Origin: an uncultured Deinococcales bacterium
GTDB lineage: Bacteria; Deinococcota; Deinococci; Deinococcales; Trueperaceae
DNA: 6,294 nt
Reading direction: 5' to 3'
NCBI GenBank assembly: GCA_937934635.1
Contig: CALGZD010000207.1
Span: 1 to 6,294 of the forward strand
This document shows positions 1 through 5,680 of this stretch, one piece after another. Below the pieces are notes generated by a model. The model worked only from the letters and a program-made list of their open reading frames with translations, was not told where the DNA came from and ran no database searches. Numbering within the stretch: the first letter of the stretch is position 1; the number at the start of each line of letters is the position of its first letter. A program made the position numbers and the translations under genes.

Positions 1-39
1 GGATGCCTTTGTGCGGTTATTGCTTTTCAACCTTTATGC

Positions 40-69
40 GATGTCTCAAAAAAAGATGTCTCAAAAAAT
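40..69. repeat. 15-bp tandem duplication
   Basis: Two adjacent copies of a 15-base unit, GATGTCTCAAAAAA followed by A in the first copy and T in the second (40-54 and 55-69). They lie in AT-rich sequence left of the aldo/keto reductase gene. The A-runs make slippage a likely origin. No gene in 1-223 is convincing. A plus-strand open frame enters from the left edge and stops at 93-95, but it is cysteine-rich, runs through the duplication and has no recognisable content. Confidence 0.8.
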
Positions 70-146
70 ATCTTTTCCTGATTAGTACACGTTAGGGTTG
101 TTTAAAAGCTGTCACGCTCCTCTTAACTCGATTTATTGCACTTGTA

Positions 147-155
147 AGTATAGCA
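147..155 (-). promoter_or_regulatory. possible extended -10 promoter element reading leftward
   Basis: On the minus strand this reads TGC TATACT, an extended -10 motif (TGN plus a five-of-six match to TATAAT). No good -35 box lies 16-18 bases upstream. It sits downstream of the aldo/keto reductase stop and points towards the left edge. If real, it would serve a transcript starting near 140 whose gene is outside the window. A GAGGAG just downstream (near 117-122) has no usable start codon at proper spacing. In AT-rich DNA such matches arise often by chance. Confidence 0.2.
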
Positions 156-223
156 CACTTTTGAAGCTAAGTATTATGGGTTTTTGAGATTGACGTCTGT
201 GACGGGTTTAATGATACAAATGG

Positions 224-1180
224 TTAGCCGTTTTCAAGCCAGCTTAATTCTTTGGGGGAGAGCTCGAGCTCCATTGCAGCCATATTTGCAGCAAATTCTT
301 CAATAGTCCCACACCCCACAATTGCAAAAATATCAAGCTCCTGATTTAAAACATAAGCTGTCGCAATTTGAGCAACACTCAAGCCTTTTTGAGTTGCAAG
401 CGCTTTAACTCTATCAAGTCGCTGAAAATTTTCTTCATTGCAGTAGCAATCCACACAAAGTTTTGCAAAGTATTCTGTGAATGTATCCAGATTGTCTCTG
501 CTAAAGCGTCCAGAGAAAAAGCCACCAGCTAGACTAGACCATGTAAAGAGCGGCATAGAGTTTTCTAAATACCACTGCCTAGCTGCGCTACCTGCTTCAC
601 CACTAATGCTAATGCAACCTTGCCACGGTGCTTGAATTTGTTCAGCTAAGCTGAAGTTTGGACTGCTGTAGCTAAAGCCTTGAAGATTATGTGTACTAGC
701 ATAACTATTCGCTTCCTGAATTCTTTGATGACTCCAGTTAGAAGCACCAAAGCTATGAATTAAGCCTTTGTCTAGGTACTCGTTTAAGATATCGATAATT
801 GGTCCAACAGCAACGCTGGGGTCATCTCGATGGAGCATATAGAGGTCGATGTAGTCAAAGTTTAAACGAGCTAGTGAGTCATGCAAGTCAGCAGATATAT
901 CAAAAGGTGTAACACGTTTACGGTCTTCATTGTGGTGGGCTGCTTTGTCAATTAGAACAATTTTATCACGAATGCCTCTATCATTGACCCACGCACCAAA
1001 AGCACGTTCGGAGGTACCGTCACCATAGACATGACCTGAATCAAACGTGGTGCAGCCAAGTTTAAAGATACCATCGAGTAAGGCAAATTCAGTATCTTTG
1101 TCTGAACCATCAAGCATGACTGTGCCTTGCACAAGTCGGGATATAGGCTTATCAATGCCTTTTATGTTTCCATATTGCAT
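224..1180 (-). CDS. aldo/keto reductase family oxidoreductase
   Basis: Predicted cytosolic NADP(H)-dependent oxidoreductase of the aldo/keto reductase superfamily (TIM barrel), 318 residues, close to the usual length. The catalytic tetrad is visible: Asp47 and Tyr52 in FDSGHVYG, Lys79 in LIDKAAH, and His117 in YMLHRDD. The GASNW motif after the sixth strand (about residues 145-149) is also typical. It has no signal peptide or membrane segment. The ATG start is backed by GGAGAG at 1188-1193, seven bases upstream and inside the end of the preceding gene. Only three bases separate it from the Gfo/Idh-type gene, so the two are almost certainly co-transcribed and may act on related sugar or polyol substrates. 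The substrate cannot be read from sequence. It is the last gene of the cluster, and no hairpin-plus-U-tract terminator was found after its stop. Confidence 0.93.
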   Translation of the reverse strand: MQYGNIKGIDKPISRLVQGTVMLDGSDKDTEFALLDGIFKLGCTTFDSGHVYGDGTSERAFGAWVNDRGIRDKIVLIDKAAHHNEDRKRVTPFDISADLHDSLARLNFDYIDLYMLHRDDPSVAVGPIIDILNEYLDKGLIHSFGASNWSHQRIQEANSYASTHNLQGFSYSSPNFSLAEQIQAPWQGCISISGEAGSAARQWYLENSMPLFTWSSLAGGFFSGRFSRDNLDTFTEYFAKLCVDCYCNEENFQRLDRVKALATQKGLSVAQIATAYVLNQELDIFAIVGCGTIEEFAANMAAMELELSPKELSWLENG

Positions 1181-1183
1181 GTT

Positions 1184-2176
1184 TTAGCTCTCCATAGGGT
1201 ACTGCAAACCCCATTGGGCACGGATTGCATCTAAGGTTTGCATCAGTTTTAAGGTTTGATCTAAAGGCATGGTTGCTGATTCAGTGAGACCTTCTCGCAA
1301 ACAGCGATTTACCTCTAGTGCTTCATAGTTGTAGCCATTTGCTAGACTTTCGACTTCATCAACTTCAATGTGTTGGGCTGTTTTGCCATCTTGATAAAGC
1401 GTGAACGAACTTGGTTGCCACCAAGAACCATGAATGTGTATGCGCCCTTTAGTACCTAAAAGTTGTGCTTCATGCGGTGTGTCTAAGGTGATAGCTGTAC
1501 TTAGTAATGATTGCTGCCCCTGCTCATGTTTCATGAGGATAGAGGCTTCTTCATCAACACCTGTTGCGCCAAGATTAGCGAAGCTTTTTATGTCTGTAGG
1601 CTTACCTAGTAAATCAAGTGCTAGAACAATAGGGTAGATGCCCACATCTAACAATGCGCCTCCGCCAAGTTTTGGGTCAAAGAGACGGCTTTCTGGGTTG
1701 ACACCTGTGCGGAAGCCAAAATCTGCTTGGAGCATTCTTAGTTCACCAATAGCGTCTTCAGCAATTAGTTTACGGATTTTGATCATGTGGGGAAGAAAGA
1801 GAGACCAAACAGCTTCCATGAGAAAGAGCTGTTTTTCTCTGGCTATAGCAATAACTTCTTGAGCCTGTGAAGCATTTATAGTAAACGGTTTCTCGCAAAG
1901 TACTGCCTTACCTGCATTCAAACAAAGCTTGCTGTGCTCTGCATGAAAGCTATGTGGTGTTGCAATATAGATAACGTCTACATTGGGGTCATTGACCAAT
2001 TTTTCGTAGCTGTCGTGTCGAGTAGCTACATTAAACTCATCTGCAAAAGCGTTGGCTGATTTAGCACTTCGACTACCAACTGCTACAAGCTCGGTAGCTT
2101 CTAGGTCTGCCAGACCTTCGCAAAATTTTCTAGCGATGCTACCTGGTCCTAGTACTCCCCATCTAACTGTTTTCAT
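1184..2176 (-). CDS. Gfo/Idh/MocA family NAD(P)-dependent oxidoreductase (dihydrodiol dehydrogenase-like)
   Basis: A 330-residue predicted cytosolic dehydrogenase with the two-domain Gfo/Idh/MocA layout. The N-terminal Rossmann fold carries GPGSIA at residues 10-15. The signature E95-K96-P97 holds the lysine used in catalysis in this family. The C-terminal substrate domain has MEAVWSLFLP (about 120-129), then ADFGFR, then GGGALLDVGIYP with Asp177 and Tyr181. These stretches resemble the subgroup of dimeric trans-dihydrodiol dehydrogenases and NADP-dependent D-xylose or glucose dehydrogenases, where a Lys/Tyr pair is catalytic. The true substrate is unknown; a sugar, polyol or deoxysugar intermediate is likely. 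The start follows the fabV stop by four bases and no strong ribosome binding site is visible, which suggests translational coupling to fabV. The aldo/keto reductase gene follows after three bases. Confidence 0.92.
   Translation of the reverse strand: MKTVRWGVLGPGSIARKFCEGLADLEATELVAVGSRSAKSANAFADEFNVATRHDSYEKLVNDPNVDVIYIATPHSFHAEHSKLCLNAGKAVLCEKPFTINASQAQEVIAIAREKQLFLMEAVWSLFLPHMIKIRKLIAEDAIGELRMLQADFGFRTGVNPESRLFDPKLGGGALLDVGIYPIVLALDLLGKPTDIKSFANLGATGVDEEASILMKHEQGQQSLLSTAITLDTPHEAQLLGTKGRIHIHGSWWQPSSFTLYQDGKTAQHIEVDEVESLANGYNYEALEVNRCLREGLTESATMPLDQTLKLMQTLDAIRAQWGLQYPMES
1188..1193 (-). promoter_or_regulatory. ribosome binding site of the aldo/keto reductase gene
   Basis: The minus strand reads GGAGAG, then seven bases, then ATG. 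The site lies within the last codons and stop of the Gfo/Idh-type gene, so terminating ribosomes could re-initiate here. It is the clearest Shine-Dalgarno sequence in the cluster. Confidence 0.7.
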
Positions 2177-2180
2177 AAAG

Positions 2181-3383
2181 TTAGGTTAAATCCAAGATGT
2201 TGTTAGGCAGAATGGTATCAACATCAGCACTGTAGTCCACACCTTCAAAACCAAAACCAAAGAGCTTTAGAAAGCCTTCTTTATAAAGTCCATAGTCGCT
2301 GATGTCGTAGAGGTTATCTTCGTTGATGGTTTTCCAAAGTTCACTTGAGATACGTTGCACATCCTCACGCAGTTCCCAATCATCTACTCGGAGACGACCA
2401 TCTTCATCAGTAATTATCTCTCCGTAAAGTCTGGTTTTGAACAAACGGTAAACTTGCTCGATTGGACCTTCTTGTAAACCTTTTTCACGCATGACTTTAA
2501 AAACAATAGCTATATAGAGTGGTAGTACTGGGATTGCAGAACTGGATTGGGTAATCACACTTTTTAGGATAGAGACATAAGCTTCGCCATTCACAGCTTC
2601 TAAACTTTTGTTTATTGCCGTTGAGGCTCGGTCTAAATCTTTTTTAGCTTGACCAATCGTGCCATTCCAGTAAATTGGCCAAGTGATTTCTGTACCAATA
2701 TAGCTGTAGGCCGTTGTCTTTGCACCTTCTGCTAAAACGCCAGCTTCGCTGAGTGCTTTTATCCAAAGCTCCCAGTCTTGTCCACCCATCACAGTAACGG
2801 TGTTTGCGATTTCTTCTTCTGTTGCAGGTTCTACAGTTGACTGGTTAATAGTGTCATTGCTGGTGTTAATGCTTGTAGCAGTATAAGGTTCACCGATTGG
2901 TTTAAGTGTTGAGCGGACAATTTCACCAGTGTCGGGCAGCTTTCGTACAGGTGCGCCAATTGAGTAGATGACTAAATCTATTTGACCTAAGTCTTCTTTA
3001 ATGATGTCAATGACTTTTTCTCTTGTTTCGTGTGCGAAGGCATCTGCATTAATACTTTTGCAATAAAGACCAGCTTCGCTGGCTGCATTTTCAAAAGCGA
3101 TTGTACTGTACCATCCTGCGGTTGCAGGTTTCTTTTCTGTTGGTGGTCGCTCAAAGAAAACACCTATGGTAGATGCACCAAACCCAAAAGCTGCTGAAAT
3201 TCTTGATGCCATGCCATAGCCAACAGAAGCTCCGACAATAAGTACACGTTTTGGACCTTCAAGTGGACCTTCAAGGGGACCTTGAGATTTGACGTACTCA
3301 ATTTGTTGTTGAACAGATGTAGCTAAGCCTGTTGGGTGGGAGGTTGTACAAATAAAGCCGCGAATTTTTGGTTCAATAATCAT
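2181..3383 (-). CDS. fabV: enoyl-ACP reductase FabV / trans-2-enoyl-CoA reductase
   Basis: FabV/TER family reductase, 400 residues as usual for the family. It catalyses NAD(P)H-dependent reduction of trans-2-enoyl thioesters, the last step of each fatty-acid elongation cycle. The N-terminus [19 protein letters not shown] is the family signature and fixes the start. The nucleotide-binding loop is GASVGYG (51-57), and WYSTIAFE (91-98) and [10 protein letters not shown] are family motifs. The catalytic Tyr238 and Lys247 show the FabV-specific Tyr-x8-Lys spacing, longer than the Tyr-x6-Lys of FabI. Members of this family in Pseudomonas and Vibrio are insensitive to triclosan, so this bacterium may be too (inference). 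Residues 35-44 hold a tandem GPLE repeat not normal for the family. The gene follows the Nudix gene by 48 bases with AAGGGA about 11 bases before the ATG. Whether the natural substrate is ACP- or CoA-linked cannot be decided here. Confidence 0.97.
   Translation of the reverse strand: MIIEPKIRGFICTTSHPTGLATSVQQQIEYVKSQGPLEGPLEGPKRVLIVGASVGYGMASRISAAFGFGASTIGVFFERPPTEKKPATAGWYSTIAFENAASEAGLYCKSINADAFAHETREKVIDIIKEDLGQIDLVIYSIGAPVRKLPDTGEIVRSTLKPIGEPYTATSINTSNDTINQSTVEPATEEEIANTVTVMGGQDWELWIKALSEAGVLAEGAKTTAYSYIGTEITWPIYWNGTIGQAKKDLDRASTAINKSLEAVNGEAYVSILKSVITQSSSAIPVLPLYIAIVFKVMREKGLQEGPIEQVYRLFKTRLYGEIITDEDGRLRVDDWELREDVQRISSELWKTINEDNLYDISDYGLYKEGFLKLFGFGFEGVDYSADVDTILPNNILDLT
3253..3288 (-). 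repeat. 12-bp in-frame tandem repeat inside fabV
   Basis: Three consecutive 12-base units beginning GGACCTT on the plus strand: 3253-3264 and 3265-3276 differ by one base, and 3277-3288 is degenerate. On the coding strand they give the run [10 protein letters not shown] (residues 35-44) between the first helix and the first beta strand (RVLIVGAS). The unit is a multiple of three, so the frame is kept. Related proteins, as I recall them, have a shorter, single Gly-Pro segment here. Confidence 0.8.
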
Positions 3384-3400
3384 TGTTTTTGCGTTCCCTT

Positions 3401-3436
3401 CTTTATAAATCTACTAATCTTTATAAATCTACTAAT
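3401..3436. repeat. perfect 18-bp tandem duplication at the Nudix-fabV junction
   Basis: The 18-base unit CTTTATAAATCTACTAAT occurs twice with no mismatch (3401-3418 and 3419-3436). The right copy contains the Nudix stop codon (TAG, minus strand, 3432-3434). The left copy therefore adds only untranslated spacer ahead of the fabV ribosome binding site. Perfect identity suggests a recent slippage event. Confidence 0.95.
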
Positions 3437-3917
3437 AAGATATATCTACTCGTTTTTTCTCTTTGCCATCCCAGCTATTGTAAGAGTAAAAGCGCCCTGC
3501 TTTACGATCTGCTAAGTAGTCTCGTAATGGGTCGATGAGGGGTGGAATAGGTATGAGGTCTTCAACTTCTTCAATAGGTACAAATCTTGCCTCCACAATG
3601 AAGCCATCAGGGTCTCGTGGATTGAGCAAACCTGTGTAATCTGCAAAAAATGCAAAGGATACTGCTCGGTCATTGCGCTGTCTATCTTCAACATGCACAG
3701 CATATGCCAAGTGTTTAATATTGGTGATGGTCAGACCTGTCTCTTCTTTGACCTCACGAATCATAGCGTCAATGGTTGATTCTCCTTTTTCAACCATGCC
3801 ACCAGGTAAGGTATATCTGACAGTTCCGTAACCTTGCCAGTCGTTGCCTACTAACAGTACGCGACCTGCGCGGTCGAGTAGGATTGCAGCAGCAACGACA
3901 AACTCACGCCGTGCCAC
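3432..3917 (-). CDS. Nudix hydrolase
   Basis: A 161-residue Nudix-fold pyrophosphohydrolase. The Nudix box matches the consensus GX5EX7REUXEEXGU exactly: Gly40, Glu46, then REVKEETGL at 54-62, which supplies the divalent-metal ligands. Such enzymes cleave a nucleoside diphosphate linked to another group; the specificity here is not readable. The N-terminus (about 6-24) is the usual first beta strand of the fold, and the C-terminus (FYSYNSWDGKEKK) is polar and unassigned. Translation must start at GTG (3915-3917): AGAGG lies six bases upstream and the next in-frame ATG is already inside the Nudix box. The gene overlaps the prfA stop by 14 bases in another frame, so its translation is probably coupled to release factor synthesis. 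No signal peptide or membrane segment is present. Confidence 0.94.
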   Translation of the reverse strand: MARREFVVAAAILLDRAGRVLLVGNDWQGYGTVRYTLPGGMVEKGESTIDAMIREVKEETGLTITNIKHLAYAVHVEDRQRNDRAVSFAFFADYTGLLNPRDPDGFIVEARFVPIEEVEDLIPIPPLIDPLRDYLADRKAGRFYSYNSWDGKEKKRVDISY

Positions 3918-5046
3918 CTGAAACCTCTAGTTTGTTAGCGGCATTATTAGTAGCATTGTTAGTAGCATTATTTGAAGCTTTTTGTAGCTCGTCTAAACGC
4001 TGTGCCTGTTCTGCATCTATGAGTGCTTGGCTAACCTCATCTAAATCGCCTGTCATTGCTTCAGTTAAGGCGTGAGTCGTAAAGCCAATGCGATGGTCGG
4101 TAATGCGAGATTGTGGAAAATTGTAGGTACGGATCTTTTCACTACGCTCACCTGTACCAATTTGTACAAGGCGGTTTTCTCTTTGCTCTTCTTGTGCTTT
4201 AGCTAGTTGTCTTTCAAGCACTCTCGAACGCAAGACTGCAAGTGCTTTTTCTTTATTCTTAATCTGTGAACGCCCGTCTTGGCACTGCACCACAATTTCT
4301 TCCTCAGTGCCAGCTTTGTACACAAGTCGCACGGCAGAGTCAGTAGTATTTACACCCTGACCACCTGGACCAGAGGCTCTGAAGATGTCAACACGGTAAT
4401 CACTAGGTGAAATTTGTACATCTACATCTTCTGCTTCAGGCATAACAGCCACGGTTATCGTACTGGTATGGATGCGTCCTTGTGTTTCAGTTTGGGGAAT
4501 ACGCTGGACACGGTGTACGCCTGATTCGAATTTGAACTTGCTGTAAGCGCCTCGACCTGTGATTTCAAAGTTTACTTTTGAAAGACCACCAATATCGTTT
4601 TGGTGTGAGTCGAGTAATTCGGTTTGAAAGCCAAGTTTCTCGGCATAGCGCTGATACATGTTAAGCACTTCGGCAGCGAAGAGGGCTGCTTCGTCTCCGC
4701 CAGCAGCAGAGCGAATTTCGACGATAACGTTTTTGTCGTCATACGGGTCTTTAGGGAGGAGGAGTTTTTCTAAGTCTGCTTCTAAGGCTACTTTTTTAGG
4801 CTCGAGCCTTTCTAATTCCTCACGAGCCATCTCTGCAAGTTCTGCATCCTGAAGGGCTTCTTGAGAACTATCGATGCCTTCTAGTACATTTCGATATGAT
4901 TTATAGACTTCGACAATCTTTCCCAGTTCAGCGTAGCGCTGCGTTGCCGTTCGGTAACGAGACTGGTCGTTTATTAACTCTGGATCACCAAGCGATTGCT
5001 CGAGCACCAGAAATTCTTCTTGTAGGCTTTCTAACTTATCGATCAT
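3904..5046 (-). CDS. prfA: peptide chain release factor 1 (RF1)
   Basis: Class I release factor that reads UAA and UAG in the ribosomal A site and triggers hydrolysis of peptidyl-tRNA. The peptide-anticodon motif is P184-Q185-T186 in RIPQTETQGRIHTS, the RF1 type (Pro-x-Thr) rather than the Ser-Pro-Phe of RF2. The catalytic GGQ is at 228-230 in SGPGGQGVNTTDS, whose Gln is normally methylated by PrmC. RTYNFPQSRITDHRI (306-320) is also canonical. The N-terminal coiled region MIDKLESLQEEF is typical, and a stop codon a few codons upstream fixes the ATG. At 380 residues it is about 20 longer than most RF1 proteins; the extra length is an Asn/Ala-rich tail with NNAT repeats at 359-372. It is the first gene of the cluster and overlaps the Nudix gene by 14 bases. 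prmC, a common neighbour, is absent here. Confidence 0.98.
   Translation of the reverse strand: MIDKLESLQEEFLVLEQSLGDPELINDQSRYRTATQRYAELGKIVEVYKSYRNVLEGIDSSQEALQDAELAEMAREELERLEPKKVALEADLEKLLLPKDPYDDKNVIVEIRSAAGGDEAALFAAEVLNMYQRYAEKLGFQTELLDSHQNDIGGLSKVNFEITGRGAYSKFKFESGVHRVQRIPQTETQGRIHTSTITVAVMPEAEDVDVQISPSDYRVDIFRASGPGGQGVNTTDSAVRLVYKAGTEEEIVVQCQDGRSQIKNKEKALAVLRSRVLERQLAKAQEEQRENRLVQIGTGERSEKIRTYNFPQSRITDHRIGFTTHALTEAMTGDLDEVSQALIDAEQAQRLDELQKASNNATNNATNNAANKLEVSGGTA
3924..3928 (-). promoter_or_regulatory. ribosome binding site deciding the GTG start of the Nudix gene
   Basis: The minus strand reads AGAGG, six bases, then GTG. The site lies inside the last codons of prfA. No other start codon upstream of the conserved fold has such a site, which supports the GTG at 3915-3917. 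Confidence 0.6.
3937..3972 (-). repeat. 12-bp in-frame tandem repeat in the prfA 3' end
   Basis: Three 12-base units (3937-3948, 3949-3960, 3961-3972) of the form AGTAGCATTRTT on the plus strand, the first with two mismatches. In RF1 they encode NNAT, NNAT, NNAA, an uncharged low-complexity tail beyond the conserved last domain. The frame is preserved because the unit is a multiple of three. Expansion stops just before the ribosome binding site of the overlapping Nudix gene. Confidence 0.85.
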
Positions 5047-5064
5047 TATGTAACTAGTCTACCC

Positions 5065-5093
5065 TTTATTGACCATCGAAAGAAAGTTGTAAA
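5065..5093 (-). promoter_or_regulatory. candidate promoter of the prfA operon
   Basis: The minus strand reads TTTACA (5088-5093, five of six to TTGACA), a 17-base spacer, then AATAAA (5065-5070, four of six to TATAAT). Transcription would start near 5058 and leave a leader of only about a dozen bases. No good Shine-Dalgarno sits at proper distance before the prfA ATG, consistent with a near-leaderless message. The match is moderate, in AT-rich DNA. Confidence 0.35.
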
Positions 5094-5205
5094 TGAGGGA
5101 TGGTTGTATTTTTTTTCTGAAGGGGAGAATAAGCTGGATGAAGTTTAGAAAACACCCGATTTTTGCGTCACAGATGTGCTTTAGGGGCTTTCGTTCTATA
5201 TAAGA

Positions 5206-5253
5206 GAGGCTGTAAAAGAGGTTGTGAAAGAAGCTGTGAAAGAAGTTGTGAAA
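5206..5253 (+). repeat. 12-bp tandem repeat, four units, in an open frame
   Basis: Four contiguous units of the form GARGYTGTRAAA (5206-5217, 5218-5229, 5230-5241, 5242-5253), followed by a degenerate fifth. Read in plus frame they encode EAVK, EVVK, EAVK, EVVK, then EVGEF. The frame is open from after a TAG at 5182-5184 to a TAA at 5299-5301, but no ATG, GTG or TTG precedes the repeat in it. Confidence 0.85.
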
Positions 5254-5280
5254 GAGGTAGGCGAGTTTTTGAAATTACCC

Positions 5281-5313
5281 TGCTATTTAACTGCTATTTA
5301 ACTGATATTTAAA
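5281..5313. repeat. 11-bp tandem repeat, three units
   Basis: TGCTATTTAAC is repeated exactly at 5281-5291 and 5292-5302, and a third, degenerate copy TGATATTTAAA occupies 5303-5313. The last two copies form an inverted repeat: CTATTTAA (5294-5301), a seven-base loop, TTAAATAG (5309-5316). This extends to about 11 pairs in RNA if a G-U pair is allowed. No U-tract follows on either strand. Confidence 0.85.
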
Positions 5314-5346
5314 TAGTAGGAAAAAAGCGTACTACACCAATATTTT

Positions 5347-5366
5347 TCTAACAATACGTTGTTAGA
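5347..5366. repeat. perfect inverted repeat with a TACG loop
   Basis: TCTAACAA (5347-5354), the loop TACG, and TTGTTAGA (5359-5366) form an eight-pair hairpin or a two-fold symmetric protein site. It is A-U rich and no U-tract follows it on either strand, so a terminator is unlikely. A role as an operator is possible but unproven. Confidence 0.45.
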
Positions 5367-5391
5367 CTATAAATTCAAATCTTACGTCTGT

Positions 5392-5445
5392 TTTTTACAG
5401 CGTTTTTATAGTGTTTTTACAGCGTTTTATAGCGTTTTTATAGTG
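5392..5445. repeat. 11-bp T-rich tandem repeat, about five units
   Basis: Units alternate between TTTTTACAGCG and TTTTTATAGTG at 5392-5402, 5403-5413, 5414-5424, a 10-base variant at 5425-5434, and 5435-5445. The regular T5 runs spaced by about one helical turn are the pattern expected of intrinsically curved DNA (inference). Confidence 0.85.
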
Positions 5446-5510
5446 ACTAAGATGTTTTTGAACAGCAAAATAAAATATAGATAGTACCTGATTTTTTACA
5501 TGTGTGCTTA

Positions 5511-5560
5511 GTGAGACTTAGTGAGACTTGGTGAGACTTGGTGAGACTTAGTGAGACTTC
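5511..5560. repeat. 10-bp tandem repeat, five units
   Basis: GTGAGACTT plus one variable base (A, G, G, A, C) is repeated five times with no other change. A partial copy precedes it at 5506-5510, and GTGAGCGAAA follows at 5561-5570. The 10-base period keeps each unit near the same face of the helix. It lies about 125-175 bases ahead of the cdaA start. It encodes nothing evident. Confidence 0.95.
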
Positions 5561-5572
5561 GTGAGCGAAAGG

Positions 5573-5589
5573 ATAGCAGAACCTGCTAT
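5573..5589. repeat. perfect inverted repeat ahead of cdaA
   Basis: ATAGCAG (5573-5579), a three-base loop, and CTGCTAT (5583-5589) pair perfectly over seven bases. It lies directly after the 10-bp repeat tract and about 95 bases before the cdaA start, where an operator or leader hairpin could act. No U-tract follows. Confidence 0.45.
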
Positions 5590-5655
5590 TATGAGAGATA
5601 AGCCTTAGCGTTGTATCGTGACTGCTTTAAGGTAATTTAAAAGCAATTTTGAAGC

Positions 5656-5661
5656 AATAAT
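5656..5661 (+). promoter_or_regulatory. possible -10 box of cdaA
   Basis: AATAAT matches TATAAT at five of six positions and would put the transcript start near 5668, just ahead of the cdaA ribosome binding site. The sequence 16-18 bases upstream has no good -35 box, so this is weak. Promoters further upstream in the repeat region are equally possible. Confidence 0.2.
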
Positions 5662-5675
5662 GCCAAAACTGTAGT

Positions 5676-5680
5676 GGAGA
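5676..5680 (+). promoter_or_regulatory. ribosome binding site deciding the GTG start of cdaA
   Basis: GGAGA lies three bases before GTG 5684 (five if only GGAG is counted). An in-frame TAG at 5672-5674 rules out any start further upstream, and this is the only site-supported start before the first membrane segment. Confidence 0.6.

Noticed and set aside
3..95. Plus-strand open frame at the left edge, possibly the end of a gene from outside
   Set aside because: About 30 codons, cysteine-rich, runs through the 15-bp duplication, with no recognisable motif or ribosome binding site.
180..223. Rho-independent terminator after the aldo/keto reductase gene
   Set aside because: Only a 4-bp stem (CGTC, loop TGT, GACG) is present and no U-tract follows on the minus strand.
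952..1155. Second minus-strand open frame inside the aldo/keto reductase gene
   Set aside because: It lies fully inside a well-supported gene in another frame and has no family features.
1434..1862. Two plus-strand open frames antisense to the Gfo/Idh gene
   Set aside because: They are antisense shadows of a conserved coding region, with low-complexity Ser/Cys-rich products.
3512..4075. Short open frames overlapping the Nudix gene and the prfA 3' end
   Set aside because: One is an alternate frame of the Nudix gene; the other is antisense to the NNAT repeat. Neither has support.
4658..4852. Plus-strand open frame antisense to prfA
   Set aside because: Ser/Ala-rich product, antisense to a conserved domain of RF1.
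5206..5560. CRISPR array
   Set aside because: The repeats are contiguous 10-12 bp units without unique spacers, and no cas gene is present.
5660..5674. Upstream ATG in frame with cdaA as an alternative start
   Set aside because: It runs only four codons to TAG at 5672-5674, so it cannot extend cdaA.
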